64,000 nt of DNA from Buddleja alternifolia (Eukaryota; Streptophyta; Magnoliopsida; Lamiales; Scrophulariaceae). Each line of letters opens with the position of its first letter. Position 1 is the stretch's first letter. Where the stretch lies: positions 1,713,001 through 1,777,000 of the forward strand of contig CM033405.1 in assembly GCA_019426215.1 (NCBI GenBank), given 5' to 3'. Below, piece after piece: positions 1 to 12,175 of this stretch. The translations under genes were made by a program, and so were the position numbers. The notes under the pieces were generated by a model, which was given only the letters and a program-made list of their open reading frames with translations, was not told the DNA's origin and ran no database searches.

Positions 1-340
1 GCAATTTTACAGAATCAGGAACTGCCCAGCCTGAACTTCTCCCAAATTCTCTACTGTTTTAAGATTTTCCACAAACAAAAACATTGATTTAGGGCAAAAT
101 CGCGTTTAAATTGTGTTTTCGAAGCTGATAATTACCAGAATAAAGCATAATTTCAAAGGATTTGAATATATAAATATATATATATATATATGTATATACA
201 TATATATATAGAGAGAGAGAGAGAGTACCTTGCGAAACGAAGAAGATGCTGCTTCCATTTTGCTCTCTTCAGCTTGCGCCTTCTTCAATGTTTTCCTACA
301 TATATAAAATGAGTAAAATGACACTTCACCACCCAAACGT
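1..340 (-). other. Possible first exon of a truncated gene
   Basis: On the minus strand a short open stretch encodes MEAASSSFRK, with the ATG near 261 and a possible GT donor directly after the AAG codon near 228. It lies beside (GA)n and (TA)n simple repeats at about 166-226. A pyrimidine-poor AG precedes a second open stretch at about 1-50, but the reading phase across the supposed intron gives an immediate stop, so the exon model does not close. It could be the start of a gene running off the left edge, or chance. I do not recognise a family. Confidence 0.2.
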
Positions 341-355
341 TGCTATTTTAGCAAA

Positions 356-1465
356 GGGATTATTACATAATATACCCCTGTAAAGTGTAAAATACAAAAC
401 TTATACACATTCTCCTATATTAAAAAAATAGTTTTATATGACCCTGTGTTAATTTTTAGATTGCACACTCTCCCCTTTCCCTTAGTCTTCACTAACGCCG
501 TTAGTCTTTCGTTAGTCCCCTTGTGTTAAAAAATTTCTGTAAATCAGGAAAAATAAAAAATAAAACCAAAAAATTAATAAAAAATTTATAAATCTAATTA
601 AAAATATTTGAAAATTTCTGAAAAAAGTTAAAACCATCACAAAGTAGGTATAAATTTTTTTTTTGAAAAATAAAAAACAAATCAGAATATAACAAATTAT
701 AAAAAAAAATGAAATTCAAATATATAAAAATATATACCTTTTATAATTTAAATGCAAAATATATTAATATATATACAGTATATATATACATATACAATAA
801 ACATAGCCACCACCACCATTATTCCCGGCAACCAACACCAATCTCCGTCGGAAATTGAAGCCACCACCTTCGGCTGAAATCGAATCCACCACCTCCGCCT
901 GAAATCGAAGCCACCACCTCCGCTAGAAATCAAAGCCACCTTATCGAAGCCACCACCTCCGCTAGAAATCAAAGCCACCTTATCGAAGCCACCACCTCCG
1001 CCGGAAACCGAAGCCATCTTCTCCGCCTGAAATCGAAGCCGCCACCGCCGCTTGAAATCGAAGCACCACCTCCGCCCGTGAAGATGAAGAAGAGGTGTGG
1101 GTAAGGGAAAAAAATAAAGGAAAGAGAAAAAGAAAAGAAAAAGGAAAATAAAAGAAAAAGGAAAAGGAAAAATGTGAGAATTTGAGTTTGGATTACCCAA
1201 ACCCATATTAGCCTACCCAAATTCAATTATTTATTCATTTTTAATTAAAATTGGAAGGATAAAATAATAATTTTACAAGTATATATAACACAAAAAGTTA
1301 ACCCAGTCTCAATCCCAGCGAGTGCACAACACTCTACGTTAATTCTAACGGAGAGGGGTTTTCGTGCAGGGTTTTTAAAATCATAGGGGCATATAAGGCT
1401 ATTTTAATATAGAGAGGATGTATACAAGTTTCGTATTTTATAGGGGTATATTATGCAATAATCCC
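356..1465. mobile_element. Mutator-like (MULE) element with 9 bp TSD
   Basis: The element is bounded by a perfect 9 bp duplication, TTTAGCAAA, at 347-355 and 1466-1474. The termini are inverted repeats starting GGGATTATTACATAATATACC on the left, with GGGATTATTGCATAATATAC read from the right. The similarity continues inward for roughly 95 bp at about 80% identity. A 9 bp duplication with long TIRs is the hallmark of Mutator-like elements. No transposase ORF is present, so it is non-autonomous. The interior holds an AT-rich left part and, at about 835-1080, a GC-richer block of imperfect CCACCACCTCCGC-type repeats that is open on the minus strand. That block could be captured host sequence. Confidence 0.85.
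835..1080 (-). repeat. Minisatellite block inside the MULE
   Basis: Imperfect tandem units built on GAAATCGAAGCCACCACCTC run through this block, including two nearly identical copies carrying CTAGAAATCAAAGCCACCTTA at about 921-985. On the minus strand the block reads as repeats such as SGGGGFDKVALIS within a 152-residue open frame. The frame has no recognisable domain and its N-terminal part is a low-complexity Phe/Leu run translated from an A/G tract. I treat it as a repeat and not a gene. Confidence 0.6.
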
Positions 1466-1474
1466 TTTAGCAAA

Positions 1475-3467
1475 TTATCCCCAATAGGTAACTCGGAATA
1501 TTTTGCCCCCTCAACTTCACTATGTATCCTCTATTCCAAGTTTTCAACATTGTATTTGTCTCTTATATTATTTGATATGTATACGCTATGTGTACAAAAT
1601 TCATATCACTTATATATATTGAAAAAAACTTATATGTGTAACGTGTATATTATTAATGAAACACCAAATGGAACATAGGATTTGATATGTATCGACACAC
1701 ATCTACGGTTGCATTTGCGCCCCCCCTCCAACCCTCCAAAAGAATTTAATATTTTTAGATTGTTAGCGATGTTGTATCATTTGCAACTTTAGATTGCAGT
1801 TGTTATATCAAAATGTTGATATCGTGCTCTTCATTGTTGTAACTAAATCGTCGTGGTGCACTTAATGCGTGTGATTAATTATTTATAAATATTTATTTAC
1901 TTTTTTAAGATATAAAGCATTTTCAATATCACATATATTATTTGAAACTATGTATATATCATATATTTATTTACTAATTTATGTTGATTATTGTAAGTGG
2001 TTAGAAATTAGTGCAAGACAAAGATAAAGAGAATGAGAGAGAGAAAGAAAGAAATTTGAGAGAGAGACGTGTGTTAGTGTTTGGACAAATCATGGAATAA
2101 TTCATATGACAATTAGGATAAGAGAAAGAGTAGTTATGCCATATCAAAAAAATAACAGTCCAACATTTGTGTTTTTCAATTATAAATAGATAGATTTCAA
2201 CCACTTTGTCAATTTTTCGTATTCCGATGGACATGTTTGCAGCAAAGGCACTAGTGTTGGTTTGCTTTTACTAGTAGGAATATAAAAATGTTACAAGCCT
2301 TTTTCTTGGTTTTTTATGGGAAATCTGCGGTGAAGAGTGTTTCTGGTAAAATTTTGATTTGGAATTGTCGTTTTAGGGCGCAATGCTATAAAAAAATGTA
2401 AGATGAGACGGAAGATTTTGAACTGTTGAAATTACTTTTGCGATAATGTGCTAAAACAATGAAATTTGGGATTAAATTCCCATTTACTTTAATAAAATTT
2501 TATTAGGGGATTATTATTTAGTTTTTAGCACATTATATAAATAAAATGAAAAGATGGGTCATGGGTTTCGTTAAATATCCAATTTAACTTGTTCTTTTTT
2601 GTTCTCTGCAGTCCATGCCCACTTCAGAAGGTAACTGAGCCATTTTGTTTGGGTCGGATCCAAAAATTTATTGATTGCAAGCCCATCATGGACAAATAAA
2701 CTTAATTTTAAAAAAAATACACCTTTTCGGTATCTCTAGAGCACATGCAATGATACAACTAGGCCAAAATAATTAAAGTCAACAAAAGGAGATTGCAATA
2801 TTAAATACCTCCAAGACATACAAAATTATTAGTCATATCGGGTGCTCTTATCAAGCGATGAGAATCATATTACGTCAACATTCAAAATACATATAACACG
2901 AACTAGCTTACTAATGGTAGAACAAAGAGCTAAACACACAGGGACATGTGTCATTCTAATACACACGTGACACTGCAAAGAAGGTGACCTATTTGAAAAT
3001 CTCTAATTTGAATCGGATTTAAATGTAATATATAAAGCAGTTTACCAATTACATATTAAAATATGGTTTATTTTTCTTGTAAATTATACTTAAATTGACT
3101 GACTCTAGTACAAAACAGATTTTTTCGTGAATGCAATGTGTTAGGACTTACAAAAAAATAAATTGTATATGTTTGACGCAACTCCTCACCTTCCTCTTAT
3201 AATCAATACAATATATAGCAACTCATTAAATAAATTTGAAAGGAGTAAGTACTAACTACTTATTAGGTACAAAAGTTCCTCCTTTATGTCTTTTTTATTT
3301 GAAAAAGTTGCTACTTGACATACTTATTCCGGTTAGTTATTCAATTGCTTTCATAGTTAGGAAGCATTTTAATTACATCTCGAGCAAAATGATGCCTTTC
3401 TTCAAAACCACACCATAATGGGACAAAAAGTTTTTATGCAGATCATATTTAATATATATCCAATTAA
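1475..3467. other. AT-rich intergenic region
   Basis: No ORF with a recognisable domain, no convincing splice structure and no RNA gene seen on either strand. The stretch at 2020-2060 is a GA-rich simple repeat. Short ORFs here translate AT-rich sequence. Confidence 0.6.
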
Positions 3468-3618
3468 TTTTTATTTTATTATTCCTTACCACAGTATTCC
3501 GAACATTGCCGGACTAATCAGTTGGTCGACCCGGGGTAACTGCGTACACAAGAAATCGAACCCAAGACCTTACTTAAGCGGAACCAAGTTGCTTACCACT
3601 TGGACCAACCCCCGTTGC
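3468..3618 (-). mobile_element. tRNA-derived SINE with target site duplication
   Basis: Read on the minus strand, the element begins just after 3618 with TTGGTCCAAGTGGTAAGC, which fits an RNA polymerase III A box. About 35 nt later comes CTTGGGTTCGATTTC, which fits a B box. It ends in an A-rich tail (AATAAAATAAAAA). A 15 bp near-perfect duplication, TATATATCCARTTAA, flanks it at 3453-3467 and 3619-3633 (one mismatch). No protein is encoded. It is a non-autonomous retroposon. Confidence 0.75.
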
Positions 3619-3918
3619 TATATATCCAGTTAATACTATAGTAATTATGTACCGAACCGAACACACAATAAATCCAACTTATAAATTGAATGTTATTCCG
3701 TCGGTGTAAGCAGTAAGATTATCTAGTTTGAGAAAAATATACACAAAATACACTTCCACAATTGTACTCGTTATACCATCTTTTTTAATTATGATCCTAT
3801 TACTAGGCAACGTATATATAATTTAATGTCCGAAAACAATGAGGACTAGCTCAAGAAGTACTAAAAGTCTAAAAGAGGCGCTAACGACGGTGTTAGTGAT
3901 TATGCCTATCGTAACCGG

Positions 3919-4064
3919 GAAATTCTAAGACAAACTTGGTACAATAGAGTCGGTCTGTTTAACACCATTGAATGTAGGAGATTTAGATGATTTTTACTAT
4001 CTTATCCTGCATCCTATGGTGTTAAACAGACCGGCTCTGTTGGACCCTATCTATCTTAGAATCA
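3919..4064. mobile_element. Short foldback MITE
   Basis: Two arms of about 55 bp are inverted copies. The left arm contains GTCTGTTTAACACCAT (about 3954) and the right arm ATGGTGTTAAACAGAC (about 4016). The pairing extends outward to ATTCTAAGA on the left and TCTTAGAAT on the right. No target duplication is clear and there is no coding capacity. The superfamily is unassigned. Confidence 0.6.
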
Positions 4065-4920
4065 TCCAGCGTAACCATAAATTCGTACATCATTTAACAA
4101 TTATAAAAGAACTACAAACAATAGGGGGAGAAATTAACAAAAATGTAATGTTTAAGACAATTAGAATTTTCTATCAAAACGATATTATACTTGATTTTTA
4201 GTCGAATCGAATAAAAGTTGTACTCGAATTTGTTTTTATACATATATATTTCTATATTCAACTAATCGAGTGAAGTTCAAGGATCAGTTGCTCTCAAATG
4301 CACTTTCAAGTTTTAATGATCAATCTAGAGTTTTTGGTATTTTCCAATCGGTTTATTCTATGTGACACCCGGTGAAATTGTATTATATACGGGGCCCTTA
4401 CACACTTGTGTAAATGAGATAAACATATAATTCATAATCAAACCATTGAATTCGGTCTGACATAGAATTATCAAATGATGTTTGTATAACTTCTATCTAA
4501 ATCACTCTATGTTGTTTGTGTAACTTCTATCTAAATCACTAACCAAATAATAAAATTAAAATTATTTCTCAAATTAAAAAGAAAAAAATGGAATGTCCAG
4601 CCAAACACGCAAAGGAGCTTGCAGCCAGACGCCAGTGCAGCTAAAATGGAGTACTGAAGAAAACTACACTAACTCATTTTTTTAGATAAAATCGATTCCG
4701 CTCACCTATCAGAGTTATGGCATGCCTTCAGAATTATAGATTTTTTACAAATATACTTTAAAAACTGACCAGTGCCTACCAATACAACCCTCACGATCGT
4801 CGGTAGAAGGATCGAGCAAATAATCTTCTTTTATGATTTCGACAGAAAGTGACCCGCACTTGCCAAATGACCCGACTTGCGTCGGCTGAAAATTACACTC
4901 ACTACTCCTACTTCCACTCA

Positions 4921-4930
4921 TATAATATAT
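4921..4930 (+). promoter_or_regulatory. Possible TATA box of the GT14 gene
   Basis: TATAATATAT lies about 480 bp upstream of the glycosyltransferase start codon. It is followed within 40 bp by a CT-rich stretch typical of plant leaders. The leader would be long (about 450 nt) and may contain a 5'UTR intron, which I could not delimit. Confidence 0.35.
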
Positions 4931-5407
4931 TCCCACTTTTCCAAGTCAAGTCTTCTTCATTCTCCTGCATTTTCACTCTTCTTTTCTCTTCAAATTTTCC
5001 TCTATTTATTTCAAATTTCTTCAAATTCTCTCATCTCACTGACCTCGAAAAGGATTTTTTTTTCACGCGATTCTCTAAGCGATCGCACGAGCTTTCCGAT
5101 TTTGTTGCCGTAATCTTTTCTCGTAACTCGTGATCATACATATTGTTGAATCCGTGATAGTTTCACGGAATTGAAGGCTCTGTAAATACAGGATTTATAC
5201 TAGCAATATTAGCTGTGAATGTTTATTTGGATCTGTTCATTCTTGCTTCAATTAATGTGAAATGTGTAATCGAAGCTGAGTTTATGCGTATTGATTGTGA
5301 TTTACAGTGAATTTTCTGGAAAATTAGGGTTTTGGAACCGTTTTAAGCCCTAATTTTGGAGATTACTTGTTTATGATTTCGCGAAATGGTTGTCATGTGA
5401 AGAGTAG

Positions 5408-8400
5408 ATGATGATGCGAAGGTCTAATTCGCAGAAATTTCATCATAGATGGAAGAGGAAGATACTCGCGATGCTTTTGCTGGTATTTTGTTTAGCGACA
5501 TTTGTGTTGATGGAATCACAATGCAGAAGAATGAAATCGTTGTCGTTAATATCTCCGCCGTTGATTCGGAAGCCGAAAATTGCTTTCCTATTTATTGCGA
5601 GGAACCGGATTCCGCTTGACATGGTTTGGGATGCATTTTTTCAGGTATAATTTTGGCTTTTCATAGTAGTCGGTACTGTTATGTTTCGTCACATTTTATT
5701 GGAACTGTTTGTAAGTCTGTAAGTCATTAAATGCTTTATAACTTCTGTCAAAAATAAAATAAAATTGCGTTATTGCTATTTTAACTATGATCTTATTTGG
5801 TTTTATTCAATTTATGGAAGAGAATTTGTCTGTTTGCTGTAGTGATAAAATGAATTTCCTCATTTGGAGTTTGTATGCAAATTGCAAAGTGTATGGACTA
5901 GGGAAAATTCTTTAACACTTGCTCACATATTTTTAAGGCAAGATCATGAATGTTTAGATTTTTCCTAAAGAGTGTATTTATCATGACCTTGCCAAAAATG
6001 CTGGACGGAATAAACCACAATATCCTATTCCCTTATTTATTTTTGTTACAGTTTGTTTTACAAACATATTATCTGTTTGACTGCTTTTAGCAGCATTAAC
6101 AATTGGTATTTTGTTCGAGTGCATTGCTATCTTGCTTATTATAGCATGATGGTTTTTCGATGTATGAGCTATTTTTAAGGGAATATGATCAAAATGGACA
6201 TTGATTGTATTAAATCCTCTTGTTGTTAACTCAACAATGTCTTTGTCAAGCTCTAAGCACTAGTTTACCTGAAGCGATTTTAGGAGCTTCCGGGGCTCTG
6301 AGCGCTGGTATATCTCAATCATTTGACATTTGTGATCCTGATATGGAGTCCCATGAGCTCCTAATAATGACCCGTATATCTTCAATGTTTGGTGATCCTT
6401 AGTTATTATTAGTATCTTTCTTACATGAGGTTTAGATTATCCAGTCCTAGTGTTACTATCATCAAATTGTACTCTTAATACGAGCATTTTGTATCCTCTG
6501 TTGATAATTGATTCATGGCAACAAAATGTATTTGTTGTTTTGCAGGGTGATACAGAGGATAGATTTTCAATCTACGTTCATTCACGGCCTGGTTTCTTGT
6601 TGAGCACGATAATGACAAGATCAACTTACTTCTTAAATCGACAAATTAATGATAGTGTACAGGCAAGTTCCCTTTAAAAGATTTCTTCGTCATAAAGTTA
6701 CAATGCAGATAAAGTGTTTGATAGGTTCTAAACTTCACCTGTGATATTCTGACCAGTGTTTTGTTATTATATTGAAAGAAATGTAGCAATCTATAGCCCT
6801 TGTGAATATCTTTCATTTGTCACTGCTACCTAAATGTTTAGTTCATATAAATTTGGACCTTGGAGTCAATTTTTTGTTTGTATTTCAATTGATATTTAGC
6901 AAATGATGATTCATTTCCAGGTAGATTGGGGAGAAGCTAGCATGATCCAGGCAGAGCGAGTTTTACTGGAGAATGCATTAAGGGATAGTCTTAATGAACG
7001 GTTCCTTTTCCTCTCAGACAGGTGAAGGTTTACTCTCAATGATGATAGTTTTAATATTCCTTTTTCCATTTCTGGACTTTAAAAATAAATTTTGTGCATC
7101 ATATTATAGTTGTACTGAAGATTTCAGTTATGCCCCTTGCATTCTCCGTTCATCTGCAAATTGTGTAATTGATGTTCTTTTTTTTTTTTTTTTTATCTCG
7201 TTGCAGCTGCATACCTTTATATGATTTCAGCTACACATACGAATATATAATGTCTACCTCAACTAGCTTTGTGGACAGGTTAGTGGGGATGTAAATCTTT
7301 TTACATACATCTTAAAACTTTTTTCTTAAACTTCCCGTCTTTCTAAAACTCTTCTCCTTTATATACTTTTTCTTCCATAACTTATGCTGAGATTACTAGC
7401 AAGTAACGTTGCAGGGTAAGTTCGCATCGTCGAAACTGTTTATGTGACTTAGCTATTTTTCATGTTACCATTGGAAACAGCTTTGCTGACACAAAAGAAA
7501 GCCGGTACAATCCAAAAATGCACCCAGTAATTCCTGTTGAAAACTGGAGGAAAGGATCTCAGGTAAGATCTATTTCTGTTTCATTTCATGCTTCCTAGAG
7601 TAAAATTAATTTGAAGATACCCTTAAAAAAGGAAAATGGGCAATGAAAAGGAGAAATGAAATATCATGGTCTATCTAGTTTTATCATGTTATCTCATTCG
7701 TTTGGTCTTGCAGTGGGTTGTTCTGACCAGAAAACACGCTGAGATTGTGGTTCAAGACAACACTGTGTTCCCTATGTTTCAACAGCATTGCAAGGCAAGT
7801 TGTTTTATCTTTCTGTTATGCTGTCATGTCATCAAGAGATGAATGTTTTTTGGAATGAGTGAATGCTGGCTCCCACCACTGGTCATAAGTAACATTTATG
7901 GTCAACAAGTTATGTTGTGAGGGCTTCATCTTATGCGCAAGCATTATACTAAATCACGTCGATTTCATTAATTGGTTATATTCTCCTTTCCAATTATGTT
8001 ACTCATTTTCTACAGCTTGCTAGTGAAGGAAAGTACAGATCTAAATTCTGTTATACAAGATCAAAACATTTTACTCTAATTTAGACAGATGTTTTCATGA
8101 TCATTAGGAACTATATATGTATATAGATACTTGATGTCTTGATGCACGTAATTTTAATTTCCCGTTATACTTTTTAAATACTTATTCTTCTTTTTTCTCC
8201 CAAGCAGAGGAAGTCTTTACCTGAGTTTTGGCGGGACCGTCCCCTTGTGAGTGCTTTCTCTGATGTTTATTTTTTTCCTCGCATACCTCTTTCAGCAACA
8301 TAGCAACATGTGATATTTCCACCTATTATAAATTGCTGAATTTTATGGGTTTTTTCTTTGTGTAATCTTCATGCAATTGCAAAGTATTAGTTATGAGTGA

Positions 8401-10370
8401 CGTTTAGGAACAGAAGTTCACTCTTCATCATTATTTTTGCATTTTCAGCCTGCTGATGGATCTAAAGAGCATAACTGTATACCAGACGAGCATTACGTTC
8501 AAACTTTGCTTGCTGTAAGTTGGATCCTTTTTCGTTTTCCTTTTCTTTTCTTTTTTTGCAATAATTACACACCCCTTCACTTATTGTGTAATTACCACGA
8601 TCCGCCTGAGTTTTTACAAGTTACCAAGACATCCCTGTCAGATTCCGACAACTCGAAAAACATTGGGTGAAATCGTAATGTGCTTTTACTGACAGAAAGT
8701 TACGATAATTTCTCAAACCTCGGAATGTTTTTCGTAATAAGAATGTCTATTTAATTTACCTTTTTTCCCCCCCTCCACATGTCAAAAAGCTAATCATTCA
8801 GGCTATGTTACTTATAGTATGGTCATTCTGAACTAATTATCTTTTGCTTATTTTTTTTCCAACTGATCAGCAAAAAGGCCTTGAACGAGAACTTACTAGG
8901 AGATCTCTGACTCATAGTTCGTGGGATCTTTCATCTCCAGGAGACCCTCACAGACGAGGTTGGCATCCTATGACTTACAAGTTGGCTGATGCTACTCCTG
9001 TGCTTATCCGATCTATCAAGGTATGTTATGTGCTCGTCATGAACTTTTGCCTTTTACGCGTACTAAGTTTATTGATAATGTTTGCTGAGATCAGAAACGA
9101 ATATTGAGACAAACGTGAAGGCTACATGTGCACATGGTGTTTTCTGACATATTCATACACGTATGTGAATGATCGTGTGTACAATTAAATGAATTCAACT
9201 GTTAGTAAAATTTGAAAAATTATAAAGTTAGTTTCGCCCATTTCATATTAGGATTTACGGGTGTTTACAAACTTAGACATGTTTATTATCTTTCCTTGTC
9301 TAAAACTATTAACTGCATTTGTATCATTTCTCTTTCTTGACTTTATATGATTAGCTAATTTGTTGCGGATTATAAAACATTTTTGTTTGGGCTCAAAATA
9401 AGTAAATTTTTCAACAAATCAGTGTACTGGAGTGAAACTGTCGGGATGCACCAAACCCTCTGTATAAGTCTACGAATATTAAGATACGACACTTGGGTAG
9501 AATATACAACGATAACTGTTCAGAAAACTTGCAATTTTACATACCGAAATTGGAACTTGGAGAGAAATAGAGTGTTAGCAAAAATGATGTTTTAAGGCTA
9601 ATAATTATTTTTTCCACTTTTCCAGGACATAGATAACATCAATTACGAGACTGAGTACAGACGAGAATGGTGCACTAGCAAAGGGAAACCCTCTAAATGC
9701 TTCCTTTTTGCGAGGAAATTTACACGGCCTGCTGCTTTGCGGCTTCTTAATATGGTAAGTTCATTCCATTCTCAAGGGTCATCCCGGTTTGGTCCACCGC
9801 CAATCATTGGGTATAGAGGGGTTGATAATATTCGCCACCCACCTCTCCTAAATCCTACAGTTCTTGATGCACCCGGATTGTTGGATGTCTTGGATGCACC
9901 GGAAGTGTTGCTCCTGGTGTATCTTAAAAGATAGTCTATTTTCAATATCTATTTCATTAAAATGAGATTTGAGTTGACATATACTATATGGGTAACAGTA
10001 AAATAATATTTAAGGATAATTACATTCACATCCCCTCACTTATTCGGTAATTACCAGGAGCCCTGAAGTTTTGTAAACTACTGAGACACTCCGTCCTCAC
10101 AACTCTAAAAGCAAGGGGTGAAGTTGTAATTTGCTTTTACTGCAGGGGTGTGTGTAAAATTTTAATATGCTTTACTAACTGGAGAAATTACGGTAATTTT
10201 TCAAATCTAGACATGTTTTTTGTGATTAGGGTCACAGGGGTGTCTATGTTTCTTACTCTAATATTTTTGCAACTTCTACTGCCAAAAGCTTTCATCTGAT
10301 CGCTAAAATGCAATGCTATCTGATGCAGTCCGCTCTTGGAGTTTTCAGTGAAGCGACTAATAGGGCCTAA
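5408..10370 (+). CDS. DUF266 / BC10-like glycosyltransferase (GT14), 11 exons
   Basis: Encodes a predicted 371-residue type II Golgi membrane protein of the Core-2/I-branching family (PF02485, plant DUF266 or BC10-like group). Members are thought to transfer sugars onto glycoproteins or wall polymers; the substrate here is unknown. Coding exons: 5408-5644, 6546-6662, 6921-7021, 7207-7278, 7481-7562, 7714-7794, 8208-8246, 8449-8514, 8871-9020, 9626-9754, 10329-10370. All joins keep one open frame. Residues 1-18 are basic, 19-35 form the signal anchor, and the lumenal domain starts near KIAFLFIARNRIPLD. Family motifs seen are SIYVHSRPG, QVDWGEASMIQAERVLL, FLSDSCIPLY, KGSQWVVLTRKHAE, CIPDEHYVQTLL and RRGWHPMTYK. 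The introns after 6662 and 7794 start with GC. The last exon adds only SALGVFSEATNRA; reading through its donor would give an unrelated tail, so the spliced end is preferred. Introns 8 and 10 carry related MITEs. Confidence 0.9.
8556..8758. mobile_element. MITE-like insert in GT14 intron 8
   Basis: The sequence from ACACCCCTTCACTTATTGTGTAATTACC through TTTTCGTAATAAGAATGTC closely resembles the insert in intron 10 of the same gene (about 10013-10262), and more weakly a copy at 42655-42870. Shared landmarks are CCCTTCACTTATT.GTAATTACC at the left, the GGGTGAAnT.GTAAT.TGCTTTTACTG core and a right end with partial inverse similarity to the left. It is non-coding and its boundaries are approximate. 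Confidence 0.5.
10013..10262. mobile_element. MITE-like insert in GT14 intron 10
   Basis: A second copy of the family seen in intron 8. It starts near ATTACATTCACATCCCCTCACTTATTCGGTAATTACC and ends near AGGGGTGTCTATGTTTCTTAC, whose complement partly matches the start. It lies between the tenth exon and the tiny last exon and does not touch the splice sites. Confidence 0.5.
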
Positions 10371-11149
10371 TATAGAGAATCAACTAGCAACGGGAATTTA
10401 CATACCCTTGTGGTGTGATCGTATCTACCTCCATTTCTATATGTAAAGTCTGAGGATTCGAACTTTAGCTGACCCCTTGTTGTGGGTCTTATAAAGAAAA
10501 ACTAGCTACGGGAATTTGTAACACGTTGTGAATAATGGCGAAATTTGTACTATAGGAAGAGAAAAGATGGAAGATTAAAGTCCTATGTATCATGTTATTA
10601 TTTGTTGTAGTGTGTAATAAAGGTGGTGATAATTCATATGTAACTTCTGTGCTTTTAGGTACAATATCAGTTTATTATTTCTGTTTGAACGTAGATCGAA
10701 AAATACATATTGTAACCAGTTTCATTAATTGTAGTCTCAATGTTTAATCCGCCTTTTGAACTCTATATAAAATAATGGGTGTCGGGAAGTGATATTTAGG
10801 GAGTTTCAAGTAATTAAAAGTTCTGGAATTATTGTAATCGTTCTTATATGGTTTAGTTTATGAGTTTTTTGGATAGAGGGATTTAAAAACGATGAATTTC
10901 AAATTTATTAACAAATTCATTGAGTTTGTTTGAATATTATCAAGATGTAATGGTTATCAAATATCTTGGTATTCATTTTGAGTTATTTTTTCAATCACCA
11001 TTATGGATTCAAATGATTTCATTTTAGAGCAATTTGTAATCTTTCCTCCAACTTTACCCTCGAAATCCATATTTTTCACACCAAAAGTAACCCCAATTTT
11101 TTTTCTAGTTGAGATCAATCAAACAAAGGTGTTCACATATTCATTTGTC

Positions 11150-11340
11150 ATAGCCGATGAAGCCTAGTTGTATAAGGCCCTAGAATATTGGAGGGCTTGG
11201 AATTTACTCTCACCGAAAACGTATGAGCTTTTCTCTATTTCTATAATAGTTGTTAACTGATTGTAATAGTTGTTAATTGATTGTAATTTATCGCAATTTG
11301 ATATTCATGACATGTATCATGTAACTGATTATTCAAAAAA
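11150..11340 (+). mobile_element. SINE-like element, family also at 46310
   Basis: The segment containing GCCTAGTTGTATAAGGCCC, then TGAGCTTTTCTCTATTTCTATAATAGTTGTTAACTG, and ending in an A-run at about 11334, shares order and wording with 46310-46485 (TGAGTTTTTCTCTACTTTATTAGTAGTTGTTAGCTG). Two dispersed copies with the same polarity and an A-rich end suggest a SINE. The polymerase III boxes are degenerate and no duplication was found. Confidence 0.45.
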
Positions 11341-11539
11341 AAAAATTCATCTAATATTAAAAACTCAAATGAGTTTTATCGATTTCAATTGAGTATTAGA
11401 TAATTTTTCAACTCTAATTGCAGTCGCGTAATAACGACCCGGCTTTCACCTCCGAGTTTAATTGTTGGGTTTGGGTAGTTAATGGGTTAAGATGACAGAC
11501 TCTTATAACCCAACTACTTGACGGGCCGGACTCCACATC

Positions 11540-11866
11540 CAGGGACGGAGCCAGGAATGTGAATGAGGGGGGGCGCTTGCCCCCCGCGGTACGGTACGCT
11601 ATATTTGTGAAGAAAAATATAATAAGAAACTAGGTTCAATTACAACTTTTAACATACTTTATACTCTTATATCTCTTTCATTATAGCCAAGATTTTGGGT
11701 TTGGAGGGGGGCGAACTCAAAATAAAGGGAAAAAACATGATATTTTTCGATTTTGAGGGGGGGCGAAATACAAATATCAAAAATTTTGTAAGGTAAAAAA
11801 ATGATTTTTCAAAATTGAGGGGGGGGGGGCGACCGCTCCCTCTAGCCCCCCCTGGCTCCGTCCCTG
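11540..11866 (+). mobile_element. Non-autonomous hAT element, copy 1 (327 bp)
   Basis: The ends are perfect inverted repeats, CAGGGACGGAGCCAGG on the left and CCTGGCTCCGTCCCTG on the right. They are flanked by a perfect 8 bp duplication, TCCACATC, at 11532-11539 and 11867-11874. CAGGG termini with 8 bp duplications define hAT superfamily elements. The interior is non-coding and consists of G-runs, a GGTACGGTACGCTATATTT segment and a TATCTCTTTCATTATAGCC segment. These are shared with copies at 27802, 32193 and 59153. Confidence 0.9.
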
Positions 11867-11908
11867 TCCACATCCAACATGCCCATCTTCACTCCTCATT
11901 TCCATTTA

Positions 11909-12175
11909 GGGGTGTAATGATTCAGAGTTGACTCGAAGTTTAAACTTGTTATATCGACTTGTTCGAGCTTAATTTAATTATTAATCAAGTCACATTCAAA
12001 TGAGCTTAAATTGATTCAAAAACGAGTCAGACTTAAGTAACTTGACTTTTTTCTTTAATTTTGTGGATTTTATCAAATTGAGTTGAACTCGAATCAAACT
12101 TTAAATTTATGTAATAAGTATAAAATTATTCAAATTTGATTTGATATGTTAACTATTCCGAGCACAAACACTAAG
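11909..12175. other. Relic rich in TCGAGCT-type repeats
   Basis: The sequence begins TTAGGGGTGTAATGATTC and carries repeated CTCGAAGTTTAAACTTG / TCAAATGAGCTTAAATTG motifs. It resembles other degraded segments at 13050-13135, 30410-30530 and 31407-31831. These look like remnants of short hAT-type elements whose ends start TAGGGGTG. Boundaries and duplications cannot be established. Confidence 0.3.

Noticed and set aside
748..1226. Minus-strand ORFs of 152 and 85 codons in overlapping frames
   Set aside because: Both are created by a tandem minisatellite and an A/G-rich tract inside a transposon. No domain and no sign of coding constraint.
9737..9934. Alternative unspliced C-terminus of the GT14 protein
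   Set aside because: A good GT donor directly after ...RLLNM and a downstream exon that closes the frame with a family-like tail make the spliced end more likely. It could still be a retained-intron isoform.
11667..11873. 68-codon minus-strand ORF
   Set aside because: It lies within a non-coding hAT element and reads through its right TIR.
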